A DNA stretch of 6,302 nt from an uncultured Blautia sp. (GCA_900549015.1 URMH01000073.1:1-6302), one strand, 5' to 3'. Counted from the stretch's first letter, positions 1 through 6,205 are shown. The notes: a model not told the origin generated them from the letters alone. A program made the numbers and translations.

Positions 1-140
1 TCTTTTTCTTTTTTCAGTTTTTCCTGAACCATATAATCGCCAAAGGAATCATAATCAGGAACCCATTGTACTTCCTGACCGCAATTCAAACAGAAAAGTC
101 GTCCTTCTTCAATCGGCTCTCCACAATTTGAACATCTCAT
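1..140 (-). CDS. Zinc-ribbon domain protein, N-terminal part only (cut by window edge)
   Basis: An open frame starts at ATG 140-138 and runs off the left edge, so only 46 complete codons are visible. The protein begins MRCSNCGE and has two CxxC knuckles, Cys3/Cys6 and Cys17/Cys20, spaced as in short zinc ribbons that bind one Zn ion. A VPDYDSFGDY stretch follows, then a Lys/Glu-rich segment (from about residue 40) that looks like a charged linker. An AAAGGAG ribosome site at 148-154 lies 7 bases before the ATG and supports the start. It begins 27 bases after the ftsK stop with no hairpin between, so it is probably the last visible gene of the uppP-ftsK transcript. Clostridial proteins with this kind of N-terminal ribbon often continue into a membrane segment and extracytoplasmic repeats, but that part is outside the window. 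The function is unknown; the zinc-ribbon call is secure, anything further is inference. Confidence 0.8.
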   Translation of the reverse strand, partial: MRCSNCGEPIEEGRLFCLNCGQEVQWVPDYDSFGDYMVQEKLKKEK

Positions 141-147
141 TTTTATT

Positions 148-154
148 CTCCTTT
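148..154 (-). promoter_or_regulatory. Ribosome binding site of the zinc-ribbon gene
   Basis: AAAGGAG read on the minus strand, 7 bases upstream of the ATG. It matters because it fixes the start of a gene whose body is mostly outside the window. Confidence 0.75.
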
Positions 155-167
155 AAAAAAATATATG

Positions 168-2750
168 TTATAAACATTCTTCAATATAAGTATCAAATTC
201 TTCCATCGACATCAGAACCTTTCGTGGCTTCGTCCCCTCTTCCGGACCTACGACGCCGGCTTCACATAACTGATCCATTATGCGGGCAGCCCGGTTAAAG
301 CCGATCTTGAACATACGCTGTAACATTCCAATAGACGCCTTTTCTTTGTCGATGATCAGCTTACCTGCATCTACGAAATAGGCATCCAGATCCTGTCCGG
401 AACCTGATCCGGAAGTGCTGCTTTGAGAAGCATTCATCATATCAGTGATCTTACTGTCATATACCTGATCCGTCTGATGATTGTCTGTGAGAAATTCCAC
501 AACTTTTCCCACTTCTTTATCTGATACAAAAGCTCCCTGCAATCGCACCGGCTTCTGATATCCCTGTGGATAATAAAGCATATCTCCTTTTCCCAGAAGT
601 TTTTCTGCTCCATTCATATCCAAAATCGTTCTCGAATCCACACCCGAAGATACAGAAAAAGCAATACGGGATGGCATGTTTGCCTTGATCAGTCCTGTAA
701 TTACATTGACGGATGGCCGCTGTGTAGCAATAATCAGATGAATACCGGCTGCTCTGGCCAACTGAGCCAGACGGCAAATCGCATCTTCTACTTCGCCAGG
801 AGCTACCATCATAAGATCAGCCAGCTCGTCTACAATGATCACAATCTTTGGAAGTTTCTGAGGCTTGTTTTCGTCTTCTATATCAGCCAGCTGCTCCACT
901 TTCGCATTATATCCTTTCAGGTCACGAACGTTGTATTCTGCGAATTTGTTATAGCGGTCAGTCATTTCTGCCACAGCCCAGTTCAATGCGCCGGCAGCTT
1001 TTTTCGGGTCAGTGACTACCGGAATGAACAGATGTGGAATACCATTATAGACACTTAACTCCACTACTTTCGGGTCAATCATGATCAGCTTGACCTCGTC
1101 TGGCTTGGCTTTATATAAAATACTGATAATGAGCGTATTAATGCAGACAGATTTTCCGGATCCAGTTGCTCCTGCAATGAGAAGATGAGGCATTTTGGCA
1201 ATATCCGTTACAACCGGTTTTCCTGCTATATCTTTTCCTGCCGCAAAAGAAAGCTTTGATTTTGCATTTTTAAACTCCTCAGACTGCAGAAGGTCACGGA
1301 GCATAACTGCACTGTTTTCCTTATTTGGCACTTCAATTCCGACTGCAGCTTTTCCCGGAATCGGAGCTTCGATTCTCACATCTGCAGCAGCAAGATTCAG
1401 CTTAATATCATCTGCAAGTCCCACAATTTTACTTACTTTTACACCCTGTTCCGGCTGCAGCTCATATCGTGTTACAGTAGGACCGCAGCTCACATTCGTG
1501 ACGGTTACATTAACTCCAAAATTATGAAGCGTGTCCTGAAGTTTTTTTGCTGTCTTTCTTAAATGAGCATCAGAATCGCCCTGTGCTTTTCCATCTCCTC
1601 TTTTTAAGAGTTTAAGGGGTGGAAACTGATAGACTTTTTTTTCTTTTGGCTCCCTGCTCTCTATCTCGTGCTGAATATTGCGAATCCCCGTCTCTATTTC
1701 TGTCTGAGAGGATTTCGGATTTTTGGACGCCTGTCTTGCGGAAGAAACAGCTTCCGGCATTCCGGGTTCGGAAGAAATATCCGGTTCCGGCTCTCCGTCC
1801 TCTTCCCACGCTTCCTCCGGTTCTTCTGCCGGCTGCGGCTCTGAACGGTGAATGCGAAACTCCATCTCTCCCTGTCCCACAGACTGTACATCGATCGCTG
1901 CCTCTTTTTCTTCCTCCGGCTCTTCCACTTTCTCTTCTTTATCCGGGATCAGCTTTGTCCCCTCGAGGAAACCTCTTTTTTTCTTCTGTTTCTGAGGCTT
2001 TCTCTCTTCTTCTGGAAACTCCTCTTCCTCCAGAGCCTCTTCTTCGGCAAGAGCTTCTTCCAGTTCCCTGATGTGGCGGGCTCTTTTTTCTTCTCTAAGC
2101 TTTTGCCTCTGTTTTTCCCTGAGTTCTTTTTTTAATTCTCTCTCCGGCTGTCCCTCCATATATTCTTCATGTCTTCCTTTGACAAAGCCCAGAAAGCTGT
2201 CTATTAACTGATAGAAAAACTCAAAAAAGGAGCGCTGGGTAATGATAATGAGACTGACCAGGAGAACGAGTACAATGATGACGTATCCCCCCACCACACC
2301 GAAGGCAGAGGTAGTGGAAATACAGATTGCCCCTCCGATCACACCGCCTCCCGTACGGTAATCGGAACAGAGATGATAATAATCCGTCAGCGTAGTACTC
2401 TGTACATATCCTTCTGTCAGAAGCTGAACAAGTCCGCAGAGAAAAATAAAAAATGCCGCTCCAGCCAGTACCTTTTTGTAAGCGAGGCGGTTACTTTTGT
2501 TAGAAAGGAGAAATGCCGCTCCGACAAAGAGCAGCACCGGAAATATATATGCCAGAAGTCCCATTGCACCAAACAAGAAGCTGCTGATTGCATTTCCCAC
2601 GATTCCTCCCATTCCAAAGGCACTTGCCAGAAGAATAATAGATGCTGCAAGAATTACCAGAAGAATAATCTCCGTCTGAAAACCGTTGGAAGTCTGCTGT
2701 TTCTTTTTTGTTGTTTTCTTTTTGTTTCTGTTCGTCTTTGAAGCTGCCAT
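168..2750 (-). CDS. ftsK: DNA translocase of the FtsK/SpoIIIE family
   Basis: An 860-residue septal DNA pump that moves chromosome ends out of the closing division septum (FtsK role) or into the forespore (SpoIIIE role) by ATP hydrolysis. The N-terminus is Lys-rich (residues 1-20), followed by about four membrane segments (roughly 27-47, 53-82, 92-112, 136-171). A long charged linker (about 190-390) is Glu/Lys-rich at first and Pro/Glu-rich later. The motor domain (about 400-760) contains Walker A GATGSGKS at 527-534 and Walker B IVIIVDE at 636-642, then ATQRPS at 675-680. A Ser/Gly-rich connector (774-786) leads to the C-terminal winged-helix gamma domain (about 790-855, with GFNRAARIMDQL), which in this family reads polar DNA motifs. 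Length is close to B. subtilis SpoIIIE (about 790) and far below E. coli FtsK. The ATG is preceded by AGGGAGGGA at 2761-2769. It lies 35 bases after uppP and is probably cotranscribed with it. Whether it acts in division, sporulation or both cannot be read from the sequence. Confidence 0.97.
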   Translation of the reverse strand: MAASKTNRNKKKTTKKKQQTSNGFQTEIILLVILAASIILLASAFGMGGIVGNAISSFLFGAMGLLAYIFPVLLFVGAAFLLSNKSNRLAYKKVLAGAAFFIFLCGLVQLLTEGYVQSTTLTDYYHLCSDYRTGGGVIGGAICISTTSAFGVVGGYVIIVLVLLVSLIIITQRSFFEFFYQLIDSFLGFVKGRHEEYMEGQPERELKKELREKQRQKLREEKRARHIRELEEALAEEEALEEEEFPEEERKPQKQKKKRGFLEGTKLIPDKEEKVEEPEEEKEAAIDVQSVGQGEMEFRIHRSEPQPAEEPEEAWEEDGEPEPDISSEPGMPEAVSSARQASKNPKSSQTEIETGIRNIQHEIESREPKEKKVYQFPPLKLLKRGDGKAQGDSDAHLRKTAKKLQDTLHNFGVNVTVTNVSCGPTVTRYELQPEQGVKVSKIVGLADDIKLNLAAADVRIEAPIPGKAAVGIEVPNKENSAVMLRDLLQSEEFKNAKSKLSFAAGKDIAGKPVVTDIAKMPHLLIAGATGSGKSVCINTLIISILYKAKPDEVKLIMIDPKVVELSVYNGIPHLFIPVVTDPKKAAGALNWAVAEMTDRYNKFAEYNVRDLKGYNAKVEQLADIEDENKPQKLPKIVIIVDELADLMMVAPGEVEDAICRLAQLARAAGIHLIIATQRPSVNVITGLIKANMPSRIAFSVSSGVDSRTILDMNGAEKLLGKGDMLYYPQGYQKPVRLQGAFVSDKEVGKVVEFLTDNHQTDQVYDSKITDMMNASQSSTSGSGSGQDLDAYFVDAGKLIIDKEKASIGMLQRMFKIGFNRAARIMDQLCEAGVVGPEEGTKPRKVLMSMEEFDTYIEECL

Positions 2751-2785
2751 ATGAAAAGCTTCCCTCCCTGAAAATAAAATTATGT

Positions 2786-3661
2786 TTATCCAAAGTTTAA
2801 TGCAATTCCCACAATTCCCGCTAAGAAACAGTAAAATGCAAAATATTTGAATGGAAGTGTCTGCGTGATCCTTAAAAGAAAACGGATCAGAAAATATCCG
2901 GTCACTGCAGAAGCTGCCATACCGAGGATATATACGGCTCCCGTTCCCACACTCATACTCTCAGCCGCAAACTGAGGCACTTCCACAAAAAATGCGCCGA
3001 TAATAGCAGGAACAGATACAAGGAATGAATATTTCACTGCAAATTTACGGCTGAATCCGCAGAAAAGCGCTGCGCCCATTGTAAGACCGCATCTGGAAAG
3101 TCCCGGAAAAACAGAAAGCCCCTGACAGATTCCGATCCACATAGCGTCTTCATAACCGCAGTTTTTCGGTGTTTTATTGCCTCCTGCCCTGCTTAAATCC
3201 ACCACAAGAAGCCATACTCCCGTCAAGAGAAGAAAAATCCCCGGCACAACGGGAGAAAGCGCCGTGCGCTGCACAAGCCTTCTTGCCGTATATCCAAGCA
3301 CTGCCGTCGGGATAAAGGATACCACAAGCAGCGCAGTCAGCCGCCTGTACGTTCCTTTTATAATTTTTGCATAATGAAGAGAATCTCCGGTTCGCTTGTT
3401 ATGGACAAAAAGATATACATTTCCTACAATATCCATAACCATGCCTATAAGCTCCACCCAGATTCGCTTCAGATCCTTATGAAAGACGGAAAATACCGCA
3501 ACCAGCGTTCCCACATGAAGAAGCGTCTCAAAAAGAATGCCCCCCTCATGCCCCATTCCCAGAAGATTTTCTATCAGGCTTGTGTGTCCGAAGCTGCTCA
3601 CCGGCAAAAATTCCGTAATGCCCTGTAAAATTCCTAATAAAATCGCGTATAATGCTGCCAT
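2786..3661 (-). CDS. uppP: Undecaprenyl-diphosphate phosphatase (UppP/BacA family)
   Basis: An integral membrane enzyme of 291 residues that removes the terminal phosphate from undecaprenyl diphosphate, regenerating the lipid carrier for peptidoglycan and other wall polymers. The family also gives some bacitracin resistance. Motif 1 is near the N-terminus: QGITEFLPVSSFGH at 13-26, with Glu17, Ser22/Ser23 and His26 in the expected places. FETLLHVGTL at 44-53 is the second conserved block. Motif 2 is FPGLSRCGLT at 185-194, with the family's essential Arg at 190; the usual SRSG is SRCG here. Hydrophobic stretches run through the whole protein, consistent with about eight helices. A polar loop around 62-105 makes it slightly longer than the E. 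coli enzyme (273). GGGAG at 3667-3671, 5 bases before the ATG, supports the start. It is the first gene after the promoter at 3718-3746 and is followed by ftsK after 35 bases. The family assignment is firm. Confidence 0.96.
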   Translation of the reverse strand: MAALYAILLGILQGITEFLPVSSFGHTSLIENLLGMGHEGGILFETLLHVGTLVAVFSVFHKDLKRIWVELIGMVMDIVGNVYLFVHNKRTGDSLHYAKIIKGTYRRLTALLVVSFIPTAVLGYTARRLVQRTALSPVVPGIFLLLTGVWLLVVDLSRAGGNKTPKNCGYEDAMWIGICQGLSVFPGLSRCGLTMGAALFCGFSRKFAVKYSFLVSVPAIIGAFFVEVPQFAAESMSVGTGAVYILGMAASAVTGYFLIRFLLRITQTLPFKYFAFYCFLAGIVGIALNFG

Positions 3662-3666
3662 ATGTA

Positions 3667-3671
3667 CTCCC
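3667..3671 (-). promoter_or_regulatory. Ribosome binding site of uppP
   Basis: GGGAG (within AAAGGGAG on the minus strand) sits 5 bases before the uppP ATG and supports the chosen start, which also fits the usual short distance from the N-terminus to motif 1 of the family. Confidence 0.7.
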
Positions 3672-3717
3672 TTTTTCTGATACTTTATGGAAGGATTTCC
3701 CTTGCCCTTAGTTTCTT

Positions 3718-3746
3718 ATTATATCATAGGAATGCCCGGGACACAA
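3718..3746 (-). promoter_or_regulatory. Sigma-A type promoter of the uppP-ftsK unit
   Basis: On the minus strand TTGTGT (3746-3741) is followed, after a 17-base spacer, by a perfect TATAAT (3723-3718). The -35 matches TTGACA at its first three positions; the spacing is optimal. Transcription would start near 3711, giving a leader of about 50 bases before the uppP ATG. Its place directly after the nfnAB terminator makes it the natural start of the next transcription unit. Seen in sequence; activity is inferred. Confidence 0.75.
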
Positions 3747-3752
3747 CAAAAG

Positions 3753-3782
3753 AAAAAACGGAGCTCCTTCAGGAAACTCCGT
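3753..3782 (-). terminator. Intrinsic terminator of nfnAB
   Basis: Read on the minus strand, ACGGAG (3782-3777) pairs with CTCCGT (3763-3758). An inner TCC/GGA pairing closes a TGAA loop, with a small asymmetric internal bulge. The stem is followed at once by TTTTTT and then CTTTT. This is the standard rho-independent form, 17 bases after the nfnB stop, and it separates nfnAB from the uppP promoter. Confidence 0.88.
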
Positions 3783-3799
3783 CTTTCAATTTCATTTAT

Positions 3800-5194
3800 T
3801 TATTTCGCATATTTGTTTTTGATGAACTCATCAATACCTTTTGCGCCTGCTTTTCCTGCTCCCATAGCAAGGATTACAGTCGCTGCGCCTGTAACGGCGT
3901 CGCCGCCTGCATAGACGCCCTCTTTTGATGTTTTGCCTGTTTCTTCATCTGCGATGATACATTTTCTCTTATTGATGTCAAGACCGATCGTAGTGGAAGA
4001 AATCAGCGGGTTTGGAGAAGTTCCCAGGGACATGATCACAGTGTCAACCTCGATTTCAAACTCAGATCCCGGAATTTCCACAGGGCGTCTTCTTCCGGAA
4101 GCATCCGGCTCGCCAAGCTCCATACGAACACATTTGATTCCTGTTACCCAGTCGTTTTCGTCTGTGAGGATCTCTACCGGATTTGTGAGAAGATCGAAAA
4201 TAACACCCTCTTCTTTTGCATGATGAACTTCTTCTACTCGTGCCGGAAGCTCTGCCTCAGAACGACGGTAAATAATATGTACCTCTGCGCCGAGACGGAG
4301 AGCTGTTCTTGCAGCGTCCATTGCCACGTTTCCGCCGCCTACGACCGCAACTTTTTTGCCGTGGAAGATCGGAGTATCGTAATCTTCACGGAACGCTTTC
4401 ATAAGGTTGTTTCGTGTCAGGTACTCATTTGCGGAGAATACGCCGTTTGCCTGTTCTCCCGGAATCCCCATAAACATTGGAAGACCTGCGCCGGAACCGA
4501 TAAATACAGCCTCGAAGCCTTCTTCCTCCAGAAGCTCATCGATGGTTACGGATTTTCCGATAATAACATTTGTTTCAATTTCTACGCCAAGCTTTTTGAT
4601 GTTTTCAACTTCACTAGCAACAACTGTTTCCTTTGGAAGTCTGAATTCTGGAATACCATATTCCAAAACACCACCAGCCTTGTGAAGTGCTTCAAAAATC
4701 TTAACTTCGTAGCCCTTTTTAGCTAAGTCGCCAGCACAAGTAAGACCAGCAGGACCAGCACCAATAATAGCTACCTTCTTGCCCTTTGGAGCATCTTTCT
4801 GAGAAAGGTCAACCTTATGTTCTCTTGCCCAGTCAGCTACAAATCTTTCAAGCTTACCAATAGCAACAGCTTCGCCCTTAACGCCTAATACACATTGACC
4901 TTCACACTGATTTTCCTGTGGACATACACGACCACAAACAGCAGGAAGTGCAGAATACTTAGCGATTTCCTTTGCAGCACCTTCAAAATCTCTTTCCTTA
5001 ACCTTAGCAATAAAACCAGGAATGTTAATACCTACAGGGCAACCACCTACACATCTAGGCTTTGGACAGTTAAGACAACGGCTTGCTTCTGCAACAGCTT
5101 CTTCTTCATTATATCCAAGACATACTTCTTCAAAATTAGTTGCTCTTACCTTTGGTTCCTGTTCTCTTACAGGAATTCTCTTAAATCTATCCAT
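3800..5194 (-). CDS. nfnB: NfnB-type large subunit of ferredoxin:NADP+ oxidoreductase (GltD-like; often annotated gltA)
   Basis: A 464-residue flavoprotein of the glutamate-synthase small-chain family. In NfnAB it carries the bifurcating FAD and the NADP(H) and ferredoxin sites, and couples NADH plus reduced ferredoxin to NADP+ reduction. The N-terminus has two [4Fe-4S] motifs: Cys40/43/48/52 and Cys87/91/97/101. Glu94 in CPQENQC lies where Nfn enzymes are reported to use a Glu ligand. The FAD Rossmann motif GAGPAGL is at 145-151. The NADP(H) fold GGGNVAMDAARTA is at 286-298, with YRR at 309-311. The C-terminal flavin motif GVYAGGDAVTGAATV is at 426-440. Its ATG overlaps the nfnA stop by one base, and GGAGGTGA at 5201-5208 is its ribosome site. 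Pairing with nfnA argues for Nfn rather than a true glutamate synthase subunit; no large GltB is seen. SudAB-type sulfide dehydrogenase is the close alternative. Codon use changes abruptly near codons 207-215, so the gene may be a hybrid of two lineages. Confidence 0.93.
   Translation of the reverse strand: MDRFKRIPVREQEPKVRATNFEEVCLGYNEEEAVAEASRCLNCPKPRCVGGCPVGINIPGFIAKVKERDFEGAAKEIAKYSALPAVCGRVCPQENQCEGQCVLGVKGEAVAIGKLERFVADWAREHKVDLSQKDAPKGKKVAIIGAGPAGLTCAGDLAKKGYEVKIFEALHKAGGVLEYGIPEFRLPKETVVASEVENIKKLGVEIETNVIIGKSVTIDELLEEEGFEAVFIGSGAGLPMFMGIPGEQANGVFSANEYLTRNNLMKAFREDYDTPIFHGKKVAVVGGGNVAMDAARTALRLGAEVHIIYRRSEAELPARVEEVHHAKEEGVIFDLLTNPVEILTDENDWVTGIKCVRMELGEPDASGRRRPVEIPGSEFEIEVDTVIMSLGTSPNPLISSTTIGLDINKRKCIIADEETGKTSKEGVYAGGDAVTGAATVILAMGAGKAGAKGIDEFIKNKYAK
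4550..4576. other. Codon-usage breakpoint inside nfnB (recombination or assembly junction)
   Basis: Codons 1-207 of nfnB use GAA for all 25 Glu, AAG for 18 of 21 Lys and CCG for none of 12 Pro. From codon 208 on, Glu is GAG in 15 of 27, Lys is AAA in 14 of 15 and Pro is CCG in 7 of 10. The last clearly upstream-type codon is Glu207 (4574-4576). The first clear downstream-type one is TCC for Ser215 (4550-4552), followed by GAG at codon 220. No repeat, gap or frameshift marks the point. Counts were made by hand. Confidence 0.75.
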
Positions 5195-6084
5195 TACTTG
5201 TCACCTCCGCAGCCGCAACCACCGTTTTTATGAGTTGCACCTTCTTCAAATTCTAACTTAGCTTTACCTTCAGCTGTCTTGTAAATAGTCTGTCTTCTCA
5301 TAGCTTCGTCAAAATTAACCTTGAAACCGTCAAATTCTGGACCATCTACACAGGCGAACTTAACTTCATCGCCTACAGTAACACGACAGGCACCACACAT
5401 ACCAGTACCGTCAACCATAATAGGGTTAAGACTTACGATTGTAGGAATACCAAGTTCCTTAGTAGTCATTGTTGTAAACTTCATCATAATCATAGGTCCA
5501 ATAATAACTGCCTTGTTGTATACCTTACCGTCTTCCTTTACAAGTTTCTGTAAAAGGTCAGTAGCTCTACCAGCAAAGCCGTAAGAACCATTGTCAGTAG
5601 CTATGTACACATTTTCAGCAACAGCTTTCATTTCTTCTTCAAGAATAATGAGGCTCTTATCTCTTGCACCGATGATAACATCAGCCTTAATGCCATGAGC
5701 ATTTAACCACTTAACCTGTGGGTAAATTGGAGCAGCACCAACACCACCAGCTACGAAAATAATCTTCTGTTCTTTAAGTTCTTCTTCTGGCATAGAACAG
5801 AATTCACTAGGCATACCAAGTGGGCCTACGAAATCACAGACATAGTCACCCTCGTTGTAGCTCATAAGTTCCATTGTTGATTTACCGATAGCCTGAGTAA
5901 CAATAGTAACTGTACCCTTTTCAGCATCATAATCAGCGATTGTAAGAGGAACTCTTTCGCCCTTTTCTGTATTCTTAATGATAATGAACTGACCTGGTAA
6001 AGCTGACTTAGCAACTCTAGGGGCTTCAATTTCCATTAAAAAGATTGTTTCTGTCAACATTTTCTTTTTGACAATCTTATTCAT
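5194..6084 (-). CDS. nfnA: NfnA-type small subunit, FAD/NAD-binding with [2Fe-2S] (sulfide/dihydroorotate dehydrogenase-like)
   Basis: A 296-residue ferredoxin-reductase-like subunit that would take the NADH side of the NfnAB reaction through one FAD and a [2Fe-2S] cluster. The N-terminal beta-barrel holds the FAD motif RVPLTIAD at 44-51 and GPLG at 87-90. The nucleotide-binding half has VAGGVGAAPIYP at 111-122 and GPMIMMK at 196-202. The cluster motif is DGTGMCGAC at 225-233 plus Cys245. Asp225 with three Cys matches the unusual Asp/Cys3 ligation reported for NfnA. The C-terminus is a short Gly/Cys tail (GGCGCGGDK, Cys290 and Cys292), a little beyond the usual end near 280. GAGGAGG at 6092-6098 is 7 bases from the ATG. 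The gene precedes nfnB with a one-base overlap, as expected for a two-subunit enzyme. Glu is GAA in all but one case and none of the 12 Pro is CCG, so it belongs to the same codon dialect as the 5' part of nfnB. PyrK and SudB are related alternatives; the nfnB neighbour favours Nfn. Confidence 0.92.
   Translation of the reverse strand: MNKIVKKKMLTETIFLMEIEAPRVAKSALPGQFIIIKNTEKGERVPLTIADYDAEKGTVTIVTQAIGKSTMELMSYNEGDYVCDFVGPLGMPSEFCSMPEEELKEQKIIFVAGGVGAAPIYPQVKWLNAHGIKADVIIGARDKSLIILEEEMKAVAENVYIATDNGSYGFAGRATDLLQKLVKEDGKVYNKAVIIGPMIMMKFTTMTTKELGIPTIVSLNPIMVDGTGMCGACRVTVGDEVKFACVDGPEFDGFKVNFDEAMRRQTIYKTAEGKAKLEFEEGATHKNGGCGCGGDK
5201..5208 (-). promoter_or_regulatory. Ribosome site of nfnB embedded in the nfnA C-terminus
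   Basis: GGAGGTGA lies 6 bases before the nfnB ATG and inside the last codons of nfnA (GGA GGT GAC AAG TAA). The nfnA stop and nfnB start share one A in TAATG. This arrangement is typical of translational coupling, which would keep the two subunits in step. Confidence 0.85.
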
Positions 6085-6091
6085 TCCTAAT

Positions 6092-6098
6092 CCTCCTC
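6092..6098 (-). promoter_or_regulatory. Ribosome binding site of nfnA
   Basis: GAGGAGG read on the minus strand, 7 bases before the ATG at 6084. It is strong and decides this start over any internal ATG. Confidence 0.85.
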
Positions 6099-6106
6099 AG
6101 AAATAA

Positions 6107-6124
6107 ACAGGGGCTGTCCCCTGT
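6107..6124 (-). other. GC-rich hairpin in the nfnA leader
   Basis: ACAGGGG and CCCCTGT form a perfect 7-bp stem with a 4-base loop (ACAG on the minus strand), followed by TTTATTT and then the ribosome site 8 bases away. It stands out in a very AT-rich stretch. It could protect the 5' end of the mRNA, act as a weak attenuator, or be a remnant of a dispersed repeat. The structure is seen; the role is not known. Confidence 0.6.
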
Positions 6125-6138
6125 CTTAATGATTTTAA

Positions 6139-6153
6139 GTTGTATTATACAAC
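6139..6153 (-). promoter_or_regulatory. Probable nfnA -10 box inside a 15-base palindrome
   Basis: GTTGTATAATACAAC is a perfect inverted repeat around one central base, and its middle contains TATAAT (6149-6144). It is placed to start transcription near 6137, about 50 bases before nfnA. No good -35 is seen at 16-18 bases (best is TTTTAT), so the promoter may need an activator. The palindrome over the -10 could also be a repressor site. Confidence 0.5.
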
Positions 6154-6187
6154 ATTCCCGTTAAAAATAAAAGTGATTTTTAAAACT

Positions 6188-6205
6188 TTGTTATAAAAAT
6201 AACAT
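6188..6205. promoter_or_regulatory. Candidate Rex (NADH/NAD+ sensor) operator
   Basis: TTGTTAT-AAAA-ATAACAT is an 18-base imperfect palindrome, with six of seven arm positions paired. It has the 7-4-7 layout of the clostridial Rex consensus TTGTTAA-N4-TTAACAA and departs from it at the inner base of each arm and the last base. It is about 40 bases upstream of the candidate -10 of an NADH-using enzyme. AT-rich surroundings raise the chance of a random match. Confidence 0.4.

Noticed and set aside
1619..2071. 150-residue open frame on the plus strand
   Set aside because: It is the complement of the Glu-rich linker codons of ftsK, giving Leu/Phe/Pro-rich nonsense. There is no ribosome site, and ftsK is certain on the other strand.
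4500..4620. Frameshift or gene fusion in nfnB at the codon break
   Set aside because: The frame is continuous, family motifs on both sides are in the expected order and spacing, and the length of 464 is normal. Only the codon dialect changes.
4220..4726. 168-residue open frame on the plus strand
   Set aside because: It lies fully inside nfnB, opposite conserved cofactor-binding motifs, and has no recognisable domain or ribosome site.
6189..6204. GlnR/TnrA box (TGTNA-N7-TNACA)
   Set aside because: The arms TGTTA and TAACA are present but the spacer is 6, not 7. The Rex layout fits the spacing better.
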